A program made the translations under genes and the position numbers. Below the pieces are notes generated by a model. The model saw nothing but the letters and a program-made list of their open reading frames with translations, ran no database searches and had not been told where the DNA came from. This document shows positions 24,101 through 36,082 of a stretch of DNA of 64,000 bases, in pieces. The stretch comes from Tubulanus polymorphus (Eukaryota > Nemertea > Palaeonemertea > Tubulaniformes > Tubulanidae): NCBI RefSeq assembly GCF_964204645.1, contig NC_134030.1, positions 310,001-374,000 on the forward strand, written 5' to 3'. Position 1 is the first letter of the stretch. Each line of letters starts with the position of its first letter.

Positions 24101-25851
24101 GGAGAGTTAGAGGGAGGGAGGGAGGGAGGGAGAGAGAGGGAGGGAGGGAGAGGGAGGGAGAGAGAGGGAGAGTTAGAGGAAGGAGAGAGGGAGGGAGGGA
24201 GAGAGTTAAAGGGGGAGAGGGAGAGTAGAGTGGAGAGGAAAGGGAGTGAGGGCAGAGCAAGAGTTAGAGAAAGTTAGAGGGAGGAGAGAGGGAGGGAGAG
24301 TTAGAAGGAGAGGGAGGGAGAGAGGGAGAGTTAGAGGGAGAGAGGAGAGAGGGAGAGAGTTAGAGGGAGAGAGGAGAGAGGGAGAGAGAGGGAGGAGAGA
24401 GTTAGAGGGAGAGAGGAGAGAGGGAGAGAGAGGGAGGAGAGGGGAAACAAACAGAATTAATATTAAATTTACTTTATCTTCAAGTTCCACAAAAACTTCC
24501 TCAAAGAATTCATCGTAATGCTGCTGCATTTCAACCTCAGTAACTTGAACTAGAAAATACACAACAAACAAACATTTCAACTGACAGTAGTCTGAGAGGG
24601 GGGAGATGTGGGGAGGGGAGGGGGGAGTTCTACTTACTGTGAGATCCATCAGCTGTTAATGCACTATTCTGAGGGGGAGGAGCTGTGTGTGAGGGGAGGG
24701 GAGGGGGGAGTTCTACTTACTGTGAGATCCATCAGCTGTTAATGCACTATTCTGAGGGGGAGGAGCTGTGTGTGAGGGGAGGGGAGGGGGGAGTTCTACT
24801 TACTGTGAGATCCATCAGCTGTTAATGCACTATTCTGAGAGGGGGGAGATGTGGGGGAGGGGAGGGGAGGGGAGGGGGAGTTCTACTTACTGTGAGATCC
24901 ATCAGCTGTTAATGCACTATTCTGAGGATTGATGTATAAATTTGGAATCAAAATTGTCTACAAAAAATATGGAAATATAACGAATGTGAAATTAAATCAT
25001 CATCTAACAGTTTTAATGAGTATCATAAATATTCAGTAGCAGCAGCTACAGCTGCAGCAGCAACAGCAGCAGCTACAGAAGCAGCTGTTGCTACAACAGC
25101 AGCAGCTACAGAAGCAGCTGTTGCTACAACAGCAGCAGCTACAGAAGCAGCTGTTGCTACAACAGCAGCAGCTACAGAAGCAGCTGTTGCTACAACAGCA
25201 GCAGCAGCAGCAGCAGCAGCAACGTGAGGCTGACAGGGTACAGTTAGTCTCTGATTAATTGAATGAATTAAAACTAGAGTCAATCATTTTAGGGCGTTCC
25301 ATTAAACACAATCCACAAATCATATCAAAGCTTAAATGCATAAAATATGGACGCGGGCAGCATGATCCTCCCTTACTCGGACGGGATGGATAGGCCTACT
25401 ACTGAGTCTACTTAAGTTTCAAGATTTTGTTGCCCTCTGGCCCTGGCTTGGCCCGGCGACCACACCCTGTGTCACAAGGGCTCCACGCTCGACATACCTG
25501 ACTGAATGTGGGTTTATTATGAAGTCTTGAACATCTTTCTCCGTGACGACAAGCTCCAATTTTAAAATAAAACGAGCAATTTACTCTGAAATAAGAATAG
25601 ACAGAGAGAGAGAGTAATAAACACAGACTACACGAGTAACTGAACGGAGTCACACAGACTACACGAGAGTGCCCGAGTAAATTCATTCATTCTTTGAATT
25701 TCATTGATTCTAACAAGACAAAATTCACTTAAACAATTAGAACAGCTAAACGTCTACAAATTAGTGCTAATAAGAAGTAATTAATCACGTTAATTAAAGC
25801 GACTTACTTGTCTTTTTCTGTACCGAAAATCGACGCTAAATATTCGGCCAT
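21171..25851 (-). CDS. U2AF1: U2AF1, small subunit of splicing factor U2AF
   Basis: Eight coding exons: 25851-25808, 25585-25498, 24957-24891, 24549-24473, 23823-23752, 23660-23527, 22031-21927, 21357-21171; 257 residues against about 240 in human. In the family this protein binds the AG at the 3' splice site as a heterodimer with U2AF2. The product opens [15 protein letters not shown]. Zinc finger 1 follows ([20 protein letters not shown]), then the U2AF homology motif ([20 protein letters not shown] to [13 protein letters not shown]) and zinc finger 2 ([20 protein letters not shown]). The tail is Arg/Ser dipeptides, a Gly-rich run and ERHGRF. The residues equivalent to human S34 and Q157 are present. 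Exon 3 is 67 nt, the size of the mutually exclusive exons of human U2AF1. Introns carry a 24-bp array, a polypurine tract and repeated copies of the exon 3 end. Confidence 0.97.
21458..21560. mobile_element. MITE-like inverted repeat, GGATCC family, ~100 bp
   Basis: Left end GGTCCAATTCCACAGTTGTG, right end the inverse CACAACTGTGGAACTGGATC. It lies just upstream of U2AF1 exon 8, in the last intron. Same family as 20067-20213. Confidence 0.75.
22180..22345. repeat. ~39-bp degenerate tandem repeat
   Basis: Four diverging units containing CAACAATGGATCCCCTAGCA in a U2AF1 intron. Confidence 0.75.
22637..23145. repeat. 24-bp minisatellite in U2AF1 intron 6
   Basis: About 21 units of CTCTGACTCCGCCCCCCTGA plus GATA. 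The long minus-strand open frames here are repeat only. Confidence 0.95.
23860..24445. repeat. ~580-bp polypurine tract in U2AF1 intron 4
   Basis: Almost pure G/A on the plus strand (GAGAGGGAGGGAGAGTTAGA type), so C/T in the transcript. It could form H-DNA, and it offers an extreme polypyrimidine tract upstream of exon 5. Confidence 0.9.
24638..24880 (-). repeat. Three decoy copies of the U2AF1 exon 3 end
   Basis: Downstream of true exon 3 in the transcript lie three 31-nt copies of its last 31 nt (24834-24804, 24751-24721, 24668-24638), each followed by the same donor GTAAGTAGAA and preceded by a pyrimidine-rich tract ending CTCAG. Spacing is 83-87 bp. Each copy therefore looks like a complete small exon. 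Confidence 0.9.
25040..25225. repeat. 33-bp GCA-rich minisatellite
   Basis: Units of GCAGCTGTTGCTACAACAGC in U2AF1 intron 2, ending in a (GCA)n run. Confidence 0.9.
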
Positions 25852-25859
25852 TTTGATTT

Positions 25860-28179
25860 TCTTTATTCGCCAGTCGACGTACTAATTACCGCCATCCAAC
25901 GACGAATACAAGAGCGTTTAAATGTTTTAAATTCTAAATCGTTGAAAAACGAATCACGACAATAGAAATGATACTACGAATAATCAGCGATTTGTTTAAT
26001 TTGAATCTTTATCGAAATAGTCGTGAGTGGCCGTTTCTTTCCTAGGATAAAACTCGTAATTTTGTGCCTGGCCTTTTCTGACCTATGAAAACTAGAAGCA
26101 TCTTCGAAAGACTTTTAAAAACCACGCCTGCGCTAGAAACAAAAACCGGTACGGAATCAGATACCGATAGGTCTCAACAAGTATCCACAAAACATTTGAA
26201 AGGTGATTTTCGAGAACGTTCCTTTTTTTGTTGGATAAAATGTCAAATTCTGATTCTCGTTCCCGATAACATCCTGCAAAAATCTTTTTTTCTTTTCTTT
26301 CAAATTTTTTCATCACGTTCTGCAATTTTTCAATGACTCTACTACGAGTTGATATTTGACGAAAAAAAAGGAATCGCGTGTAATCGAAGACGATTTAATT
26401 GTTTGCCGTTGAAAAAAAGACAGATGTCGATTTGGACGAGGTTTAAACAAATAATAGGGAAATGTATATAGTTCCTCACTCCCTCAGTCCCTCTCGCTGC
26501 TGCTGTTGCTGCTGCTGTTGTTGCTGTTGCTGCCACGTCAAACTTGACAAATATATAACCCTGGAAACAACGAGAAAAACACATGTCGCGTGTTGAAATA
26601 AATTCCGCAATAAAAATCAATCGATTTTTGCTTCCGATTTCGTGATATTTTGAATAAGTGAAATTAAATCAGTATTGATCGTCAGCAGTTCTAAGGAGGT
26701 GCAGTATTTCCACCGGGTCTGATTCGTTCGCCGTATCGAGTTTAGCTACAAGAACCCCCTATGAGGGGTAACCTAAACCTATCAGGGATTCTCAGTTTCA
26801 ACAGGTGGCTGCTAGGCGGCTGCATGGCTTTTCAATTTTGTACCGCAGAAGACCTTGCTCGGTCACTTATAGCTAAAATCACTGTTAAATCTATTTTTCA
26901 ATTTATACCACTGGTATCCAGTCATACACGACAGTTCGCGTCCCCCGGTCCTACAAAGACATTTACAGAGACACTCACAGTGTCACTCACTAAGACACTC
27001 ACTGAGACACTCACTGAGACACTCACCGAGACACTCACCGAGACACTCACAGTGTCACTCACACAGTGTCATTCGCTGAGACACTCACTGCCCTGTGTCA
27101 CTCACTGCCCTGTGTCACTCACTGCCCTGTGATACTCATCCGCACAGTACACGGTACCCTGTGGTTCTTTGTTCTAAATCCAGGAGTCGTTTTTTTTTGA
27201 AATGACTAAAACTAAACGCAGCTGTGTTTAAACTTGATTCCAGTCTCGGGGACTTGATGTCGAGGAGGCTTTTGTATATTAACAATTGCTCCCTATAGAT
27301 ACACACACATATATATATATATGTATATATATAAATATATATATATATATACTGACATTAGGGACCAGTTGAGGTTTCATAATCAAACCAACCTTTGATA
27401 CAGATACAACAGACACAGACAGGTGATATCAGCAGCAGTTCGAGCGAAAAACACAAATCAGGTAAATCCTGTTTCTCATATACGGTTTCACCAACAAATG
27501 CAGAACAAATCGCAGTTTCATCAGTATTATCATTATTGTTATCATCATTATCATTATTATTTACCATAGCTTGAATAAAAAGTTAGGTTTTAAGAGTTGA
27601 TTTCTCGATAAACCTCTCTCTCGTTAGAATTTTCGTTTTTTTTGCATTCAAGTTAAAACCTCTGGAAATCCTCTAATAGTTTTAGTAAAATAGCTCTCCG
27701 ACGGGGACAATCGATGTTAACGTATTAAACAGCAAAATTTAAAAAGCTAAATATATTATTCTAAGATTGAAAACTAAAAACGTTCCGAACTATTTCTAGA
27801 TGTTGCAATCAACGTCAAGGTTTGTGACGATTGTCTCTAAGATTTAGATATTCATATTTGTGTTAACAAAGGGACACTTGTTTAGATGGAAACCAATTTC
27901 ACAAAGTTTCCAAATTCTTAATCAAATTTCTTCAGCGGATTTGAAATAATTTACAAATATATCTCATATTTTTATTGGAAATTTCATAAATGTTTCGTAA
28001 TTCGTAGAAATAATCGAAATTCGTATTCAAACCCGAGTTTGCATCGATATGATCAGGTTAAACGAATTAAAAATCCTTTGAATAATTATCATGTGAATTT
28101 ATTTTGAACATTTCTATTGGTTTTGCGATCTTACAAATCTTTTCTTAGCAATATTCTACTTTCTAGTTAAAAAGAAATC
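25860..28179. other. Intergenic between U2AF1 and the VWA gene
   Basis: Divergent promoters for the two genes should lie here. Contents seen: a (GCT/GTT)n run at 26492-26535, a 12-16 bp repeat of GACACTCAC at about 26955-27135, and an AT run at 27305-27352. No gene-like ORF. Confidence 0.4.
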
Positions 28180-31100
28180 ATGATGTGGAAGATTTTCACG
28201 CTAGCGACTATTCTGATGGTAGCTACGCATGCGCAGTTCAGTCAGAGTCGACGAGCTGCTGAGGAGCCTGCGGCAAGTGAAGTTCAAATTGAATCTACAC
28301 CTGAATCTGAACCTGAATCTAGTCCTGAAACTAAACCTGAAACTAAACCTGAAACTAGACCTGATCCAGATTTAGCCGCCTATCTCGCCGGTCGCAGACA
28401 AGGCAGTAATAGCGCAAGGCGACCCGCAATGTCCGTAGATGTGATAAACCAAGATCCAGTGCCGCCCCCTGGTGGACAGACCGAAAATAATCCAGCATCA
28501 ATTGACGGCCAGGCGGCAGAGGGCGACACTGGTACAGGCCCAGATTTGGCCGCCTTTCTCGCTGCTCGTAGACGAGATAGGAACAGGGATAGACGACCCG
28601 AAATGGTGGTAGATCCAGCACCGCCCCCTGGTGAACAGACCGTAAACAATCCAGCATCAATTGACGGCCAGGCGGCAGAGGGCGACACTGGTACAGACCC
28701 AGCTTTAGCCGCCTTTATCGCCGATCGTAGACGTGAAAGGGATAGGGAGAGGCAATCTGGAATGATCGTTGATGCTACTAATTTTGATCCGAAAGATGTT
28801 ATAGTAGGTAACGACGACAAGACAACGCCCCCTGGTGGACAGACCGAAAACAACCCGGAAGTACACCCCGGTGAACGGATAAACGCTACCGTATCCAATG
28901 GTAATATCGTCACTGATACTGATTTAATCAACAATACGAATGAAGGAAAATGTAAGTTTCTGATTATAGGATAGAGGGAGGAAAGGGAGAAGGGGGGAGG
29001 GAGAGGGAGGAGGAGTGGGGAGAGTGGACATCATTTTAGTGTGAAAAAGAGTGGTATAAACCTCTCAAAATGTTTCGATATTTTAGATAAATATTTTCAA
29101 CAATTGTAGGATATTGACTGCATGTTGTTGTGATTTGCAGCTTGTAAACAGAAAACCGATATCGTGTTAGCAGTTGATATGAGCGGTAGCGTTAACGACG
29201 CCGGAGCCGTTGAATTAGTGAAACAATCAGCGGTTAAAATGATCGAACTTCTTCCTATCAATCCGGTAAATACAATATACTATTGATTACCAGTTTGTCT
29301 AGAGGGGGGTGGTGCTAAAGGGAGTGAGTGCCCAAAACATCAAACAATATCCAGCTTGTGGAAAATATCATTTCGTGAGATCGAAAATAGATATCGATAA
29401 TCACGACTATCGAAATCACAATGCATGTAAAATATTATATCTATCACTGGATTCCGGGTTTATAGAATAAATTTTGTGAATCAGATGGAAGGGGTGGGGG
29501 TGGGGGTGAGGGGGGGGGTGATGGGGGGCTTGGCCTACAGACAGTGCTCGATTTGATCGGTCGAATATATAAAAAAAATATTCACTCTGAAATATAAACA
29601 GTGGAACCTCGTTATAACAAACTCGGATACAACGATTCATCTGATATAACCAATAAAGAATTTCGCCCCAAATAGGAAAATTTAATTGTTTTCATGCCGT
29701 CGAACTATCGGTTATAACGAATAGATTTTCTGGTCCCTCGATGTTCGCTGTAACCAGGTTCAACTGTAATGTATATATGCGAATCAGGCTATTTAACTGA
29801 ACATTGTAAATTTGATCTGATAATTCTTGTATTTTCAACTGTTTTTGGTTATCAATTGTTCGAGTATTGTCTGATTGAATGGTTTATACAAACTGTAGGC
29901 TGCCGCGGAAGTGATCTACAGAGTCGGTGTAATGATGTATTCGGGTGAAGCCGATACGAAAATCATCTTCCATTTGACAGATTTGACAAACGCGCAAAGT
30001 TCACAAAGTATGAAAACACAAATAATGGCGGCGAATATTCATCACGGTCAAACTCATACTGATAAAGCTTTGAAACTCATCCGAGAACAGGTGTGATATT
30101 TTACACTTTATATCGATATCAAAACGGCACTTATATCGAAAATATCATCTCAAAATATCATATTTCAAAATCAGTATAGAAAAAGTGATGTTTTTTATTG
30201 ACACTTTGCAAAAATTTTCCACAAATGAGATATCAAAAACCACTATCCAGTTATATCAAATAATATGATATCTCAAAAACTTAGGGAATCTTGATCAGAA
30301 CTGAACAGGAAAAAAGTGATATTTTACACTTTACTGATGAGACATCAAAAACACTATCTATTTATCCCAATTCTGCCAACAATCTATTATTGTGATGATA
30401 TTTTTGATATTTCAGATGTTTACCGGTTCACACGTGAGAGTCGGCGCTAAGAAAGTACTAGTTATCATCGCAGACGGTGAAATCTGGAACTCGCGTAACT
30501 GGCACGCTAATACGCATGCGCAAACCGAGGAAGCCAAACGGTTAAATCAGATCGATTTGAAGAAGCAGATAGATTTACTGGAGGCCGACGAGGTGCTGCG
30601 AATCGGGGTCGGGGTCGGAGATAAACTAGTTCAGTTTAGAGAACAACTGAAGAGTGTGATCAGCAAACCTAAGGATCAACATTATTTCGAGGTGAGTTCG
30701 AATTAAGTCGGAATCAGCGTAGTAACACCGCGTCATAATCTGATTATTATTTCCGATATCGATTTTCCAAGTTCCTCAATCGTAATTTGAAATTCGAAAA
30801 ACAGTTTCAAATCTAAACTAAGATTGTTCAATTCGCCTCAGGAGCCTTGTAAATAGTTATAGCTTAGATTAAGACCATATTTTGATTTAGATCACGATTG
30901 GGCCTCTGTTCGATTTCTACAGTGCAGTCGTTGAATCCAAATATGGCTCTTGTACTTAAGCCCAGTAATGCCTTAAATCTAAGACCATCTTAGTTCTATA
31001 ACCAATCACAACCTTAGACCAGTCTAAGCTTAATTTACTTCAACAGTCAATCTTACAGTTTAAAATAAGTGTTAAGACTTAATTTAATACAACATTTCGA

Positions 31101-31375
31101 CTAACTTCATAACGGATTGAGAAGGTCGTCTGCAGTAGTGATACAGATGGATCTTTCTTTTATCACAGGTAAAATTATGGGATTCATTCGCTAAATACTT
31201 CCCCGGTCTCGTCTCGTCGAAAGTCACGTGTCCAGACGTCCCCTTGGAAACGATTTACGGTTACGTTAAAGAGATGAACAACAATGCGCAGAAAATCGTT
31301 TTGAACACGACCGTACATACGCTCGAGGCGCCCACTGGCGGTGCCGAACAGAACGATGAAGTCGTGTTCCTATAA
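28180..31375 (+). CDS. Secreted von Willebrand factor A domain protein
   Basis: Five exons: 28180-28951, 29141-29265, 29899-30090, 30416-30691, 31169-31375; 523 residues, all phases consistent. Residues 1-19 are a signal peptide (MMWKIFTLATILMVATHAQ). A tail of SEPES/KPET acidic repeats leads to three imperfect repeats of about 55 residues, each with DLAAFLAARR, an Arg/Asp-rich run and PPPGGQTENNPASIDGQ. The VWA domain begins KTDIVLAVDMSGSVN. It has the metal-site motif DxSxS, the Thr site GQTHTDKAL and the Asp loop IIADGE. VWA domains bind extracellular ligands through a metal ion. A role in extracellular matrix or shell is possible in a mollusc but is inference. It may have a 5' UTR exon, since TTTCTAG lies just before the start codon. 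Confidence 0.85.
29599..29766. mobile_element. pogo/Tigger-like MITE in VWA intron 2
   Basis: The left end CAGTGGAACCTCGTTATAAC and the right end, read inversely, CAGTTGAACCTGGTTACAGC are typical of pogo-type terminal repeats. It is 168 bp with no coding capacity; the TA target duplication is not clean. Confidence 0.7.
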
Positions 31376-31402
31376 AATCGTACGAATTTCACGAGTGAAA
31401 TC

Positions 31403-31408
31403 AATAAA
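31403..31408 (+). promoter_or_regulatory. Poly(A) signal for the VWA gene
   Basis: AATAAA 28 bp after the stop codon. Confidence 0.6.
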
Positions 31409-32418
31409 ATATCGATAATCAAAAATATCGAAAGATGCAAAAAATATCGAAATTTTCTAATTGATTGTGATTGGTTTGAATAGTTATAGTCGTCCTGGCC
31501 GCGGTGAAAGAGCCCACCAAATCCGACCTTATGCCCCCAGACCCTAACTAGCCCTTTAGTAGCCCCGACAAACCCGAGCCACTGCCGCGAGATGACCCGG
31601 CAAACCCGAGCAACTGCACTGAGATGACCCAGCAAACAAGAGCAACTGCACTGATGTGATCCGGCAAACCCGAGCTACTGCACTGAGATGACCCGGCAAA
31701 CCCGAGCTACTGCACTGAGGTGGTCCGGCAAACCCGAGCAACTGCACTGAGGTGGTCCGGCAAACCCGAGCAACTGCACTGAGGTGGTCCGGCAAACCCG
31801 AGCCACTGCCCTAAAATGGAAATGAAATGCAAATCTGTAACTTATGTGAATTCAAGGGTGCACATGAACACCACAATCTGATTTCTTTATTCACATTCTT
31901 TTTAAAAAGATACTTTTCACACGCGGTACGAAGTTTGTAGGCACGCGGCGGGGTTCCTACTGAGTCGAGTCTGTCACAGGGATTTAGATTCTCAAAATCA
32001 AGCTCTAAAATCTAACTCAGAACGCACATTATGCCGAAAACACGGAAAACACCAGACAGAAATATGTATCCTTGCGTTTCACTGCATCGTTCAGGAGAAT
32101 TCAGCAGACGATCGCTTTTTGAAGGCAGAAATTATGCAGATCTCGGGGAGGGGTGCATTCTGGGCCTGAAAATAGTGAAGGTTTTACAGCATTTCTGAGA
32201 AAGCTTGAATGGACCTGAGTCCTACTGGAACCAGGCGCAGACGCCATGGTGCTACACCAACTTCCGGCGGCAAAACATTGAACTAATATATTAACACTGT
32301 AAACCGCTTGAAATAAATAACGAGTATTTATCATATCTATTTTTGCAGATCAGGAATTCATTAATGCGTGTGTTATTTATGAAATTATGATTTTAATGTT
32401 TAGCCCCGATAATAACCA
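31409..32418. other. Intergenic with 32-bp minisatellite (31557-31805)
   Basis: About eight units containing CCGGCAAACCCGAGCAACTG. The rest is single-copy DNA with no gene seen. Confidence 0.6.
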
Positions 32419-32491
32419 GCCCTCGTGGCGCAACGGATAGCGCGCTGGACTTCTAATTCAGAGGTTGTGGGTTCGAATCCCATCGAGGGTG
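32419..32491 (+). tRNA. tRNA-Arg (anticodon TCT)
   Basis: A full cloverleaf of 73 nt without intron: acceptor GCCCTCG/CGAGGGT, D stem GCGC/GCGC, anticodon stem CTGGA/TTCAG with loop CTTCTAA, T arm GTGGG-TTCGAAT-CCCAT. The B box GGTTCGAATCC is perfect. Two G.U pairs close the acceptor and T stems. A T-run (CTTTT) follows as a pol III terminator. Confidence 0.95.
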
Positions 32492-32771
32492 TTCTTTTAG
32501 TTTTTCCCAATGCGACAAAGTAAGTGAAAATGTATATATAATTTAAGATAATGCGTATCGTACCCGCTCACTTCACCAGACTGCACCGATCGATCTTGTC
32601 ACTATAAAAATTACAGCCATTACAGCCTATTACATATAATCATTTCCATGACGTCATAATACTTCAATTACATGGTTGTCACAAATATCTATTCGCAGTA
32701 CAATTTGCCTCTGAAATTTGCTGTTACAATTTTTCTGTGAACCTACAGTCGATGTGAAGTTGTTCTCAACG

Positions 32772-33866
32772 ATGAACGCGTCATTAGATTTGATCTTAAA
32801 TGCAACTGATATGACGACCACTGCGAGAGGAGCGTTTAAACCTCATCCTAAGTGTAAATATATTCATCACGCAGATTACAAACCGTTACATTTTAATCTC
32901 TATATACAGCTCATGAATTATATTGTGTTCAGTTTCGCGGTTCTCGGCGTATTTGCAAATTTACTATGTTTTATAATTCTCAGTACAGAACGTTCGACTA
33001 ACACGAGTATATTCTATTTGAGATGTTTGGCCGTTACTGATCTGTTTACATGTTTATCTTATATCGTATTTGACTTTCACTATCAACTCTATACTCGCAC
33101 GCTGCTATTGGATATGACCGATGAAATGAACCACGCTATGCAGCGCCTTTATTCGTACACAAGATATCTCATTCTGTCATTTTCGAAGATCGGGGATATC
33201 GTTATATTGTTGATATCAGTAGATAGATATATCGTTGTTTGTTGGCCTCTGAAATCAGTAAGAATTATCAACAAAGAGAAAAGCTACATTTACATTATTT
33301 GTATCGTTTTACTGATTGTGTCTGATCAGATTCCAAATCTGTTTAGATATACAACTCGCATTTCGCGTAACGCCTGTAGAGGTCATATAGTGTGGAATCA
33401 AAAGTTAACTTCATTTTCTAGAAATATTTATCTGAAATATTACCAGGTTTTTGTGCGCGCTCCAATATTTACCATAATCCCGACAGTGATAGTGATTCTG
33501 ATAACTATCCGATTGATTTTCACGTTGAGACGCGCAGGAGCAGCGAGAAAAACAATGTCTACAAATAATCAAACTTCTAACAGCAGCAGCCGCAGCAGCA
33601 GCAGCAGCAGCAGTGAGCGTAGTTTAACTCTGACATTAGTTGTCATTTCTTGTTTATATCTTATAAAAAACTCATTTGCTTTATACGGCAGCTTAACAAT
33701 TTGGATTGAAGTCATCAAGAATGAAAGATTCCGGCGAAATCAGTATAGATATTTTGTACAGGCACTTATAAGAATGTTGGTAACATCTTGTAATTTCTTT
33801 ATTTACTGCGCCTCAAGACTTCAATTTAGAAACCAACTTAAATTAATGTTTACTTGTACTCAGTAG
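32772..33866 (+). CDS. Class A GPCR, FMRFamide-receptor-like
   Basis: Intronless receptor of 364 residues; start is the ATG at 32772 (MNASLDLILNATDM), as upstream in-frame codons are not ATG. Two N-glycosylation sites (NAS, NAT) lie in the N-terminus. TM1 begins near LMNYIVFSFAVLGVFANLLCF. The DRY motif is intact (SVDRYIVVCWPL), unlike the two receptors at the window start. TM7 has NFFIY. The third loop holds a Ser/Arg-rich run partly from (AGC)n expansion. It belongs to the same broad family as the tandem pair but is clearly diverged and on the opposite strand. Ligand unknown; neuropeptide is the family expectation. Confidence 0.88.
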   Translation: MNASLDLILNATDMTTTARGAFKPHPKCKYIHHADYKPLHFNLYIQLMNYIVFSFAVLGVFANLLCFIILSTERSTNTSIFYLRCLAVTDLFTCLSYIVFDFHYQLYTRTLLLDMTDEMNHAMQRLYSYTRYLILSFSKIGDIVILLISVDRYIVVCWPLKSVRIINKEKSYIYIICIVLLIVSDQIPNLFRYTTRISRNACRGHIVWNQKLTSFSRNIYLKYYQVFVRAPIFTIIPTVIVILITIRLIFTLRRAGAARKTMSTNNQTSNSSSRSSSSSSSERSLTLTLVVISCLYLIKNSFALYGSLTIWIEVIKNERFRRNQYRYFVQALIRMLVTSCNFFIYCASRLQFRNQLKLMFTCTQ

Positions 33867-36082
33867 ACTTTAAAATCTGCAGTCTACTGTGGCAATCGAG
33901 GGGACTGTTCGCGGAAATAGAGGATCCACCAGGTGTCGCTAGTGAGAAATAGGACAGAGATCTGCAAGTTTCTTTATGCACCATTTTTTTCAAAAAAAAA
34001 TACTTTAAACAAGATAACAAATGGGATGAGGTTTTGAAACAGGCGGCGGAGTTCATACTGAACTGGATGGCGCATCCTCGTCAGTTACATAATGATAACA
34101 TAATGTAAATTAACTATTTCACCTCCAATATATAAATCTATATCATTACCGTGAACCTACCAAACTCTTGGTCCACCTGCAGGTCTTAGTGACAACTGCT
34201 GTTGTGCTGGTTCTAAATGATAATAATGATCATATTTTATTCTATTATCAATAAAGAATTTACGGAAAGAATAACATACACTACATGGATGGTATCGGTA
34301 AATTCTGGTTAAGTCATAACCGATTACCAAATCTTCACTGAGATCCTTAGTGTCAGCGGTTATATCGCTATCGCGACCCCTTATGGTTCACGCGAGCTCT
34401 TAGTACACGTAGCATACACGGAGCTGCGCGAACTGGCCACTCTCAGGACTGGGTGAAACTAAATCATAAGCGAGTCATTTGGCACATTTTTCAAAACCAA
34501 CCAGAAGAAAAAGAAATGTTTTACCAACTTAGTCAAGTCAGGCGAGACATTCGCACTTTCCCGATATCAATTCTTAATAATAGACCATGGTGTCTACTTT
34601 ACCTTTAGAACATTTAGAAATGTTTATATCTTTTTGTAAATTCTACATTAGATTTTAAGTTCGTTTCAAATGAACTAATAATGCACCGTATTTTAACACT
34701 CCTCTGGACAATTAGAGTGAAAGAAGTTTTAATTCTCGTTTATATTCTATTCTCAAGCAGTTTATATCGTTACCGATTTTTATCATTCAGAATTGTCGCA
34801 GGATATAGCCAAACGGGGTATCCGGTGTATGTGCGATTCAGGCAAAGTTAGCGTTGCCCTAAAGGATACAGCCGATGTGCTGAACCAGGATGGTTCAATC
34901 CTACTTTGTGTTGCTACAAATGATGATTGTATATCGAGCCAATAATTCGACACTGTATGAGATGAATAAATAAATATATAAATCTATTCATGCAGTTAAA
35001 CTTCAGTTTGTTTTCGTCACTGATTTTGCGGGTTGAGATACGTTGTTATTGTAAGTATTCGGAGGACTGATCGACGCTCACATCACATTGCTGCATTAAT
35101 ATCATCTGTGATACGATCGAACAACTTCTGTAACCATCTGTAACCGGCAGGGTCACCTTCGGTTATCTAAGTAATTCGACTATAGTCGAACTAAACGAAA
35201 CCGAATGTCCGCGTTAGTCTGGAACTATATTCCGGGAACGAAATCAAGCGCATTCGGTTTTTAGTTCCGACCACTAGTCTAGATATGACAACCGAATTTG
35301 GCCATGGTTGTTGTATCGGCAGGCTGGACCAACTTCGGTGTTCGTGGCTAGTCGACTAGTGGTCGGAACACAGATCGGGTCGTACAAGTGTCGTGGGTCG
35401 GACATACAGCGACCGCGCTCAATCGGCCGTGGTCGACCATTTCTGGACCATAGTTCCGACTAATTGACATTCGGTTTCGTTTAGTTCGACTACAGTTGAG
35501 ACAAACTCCGATAACCGAAGTTCGCTCGGTCGGGTGCCGGGGTTCTGCTGGTGGCAAGCGAGGATGCTCGATGTAAGTCCTCGGACCGAGATTTAGCTTA
35601 CATCCAACAAGCCGTGACCGAGATTTAGTTGCAGCCGAGCTTAAGGCAATTTCAGAGGGTTCAAATTCAGGTTGGAATAATGACGTTTCACGGGATACCG
35701 GAATTGATGCCATCTGGGGAATTCCTCTAGCGATATCGGTGAATTTAACAGTGACGTGTTGTTTGTTTATTCACTGTTTTTAAGGTAAATTGTTTAATAT
35801 TGTAGTTTTTCAGTTCAGTAGTTGATATTTAAGGTAAAAAGGGGAATTAAGGTTAATCTCGCTGAGCCCTGGGGCTCGGGCGCTCACACAGCAGGAAGAT
35901 TACAGTTTGGGGCCGGGACGACGGGGTCTAAAACTATCGTGAATCGATGACTTGGCAAAAGTGAAGTCAGTTTTCTGGAGTCTCGTCTTATATTGAACCC
36001 GTGGTTAGCCGTAGTAAGTAAGACGCATGCACATTAGTTACCAGTATTGGAAGTAAAACCCGCATTTATTGCCATCACACAC
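33867..36082. other. Intergenic, no gene seen
   Basis: Apart from the foldback element at 35.15-35.53 kb I see no gene or structured repeat. Short minus-strand frames here overlap that element. Confidence 0.4.
35155..35526. mobile_element. Foldback element, ~370 bp
   Basis: Left CTTCGGTTATC and right GATAACCGAAG pair as outer arms; GTCGAACTAAACGAAACCGA pairs with TCGGTTTCGTTTAGTTCGAC; inner segments CCGACCACTAGTC and GACTAGTGGTCGG also pair. It is a nearly complete palindrome with a short loop. A fragment of the same family occurs at about 115-155. Confidence 0.75.

Noticed and set aside
26461-26560. Possible exon with Gln or Ala run on the minus strand
   Set aside because: An acceptor-like TTTCCAG precedes it but no donor or coding continuation follows; a (GCT/GTT)n microsatellite explains it.
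35348-35713. 121-codon minus-strand ORF
   Set aside because: It overlaps the foldback element and has no family resemblance.
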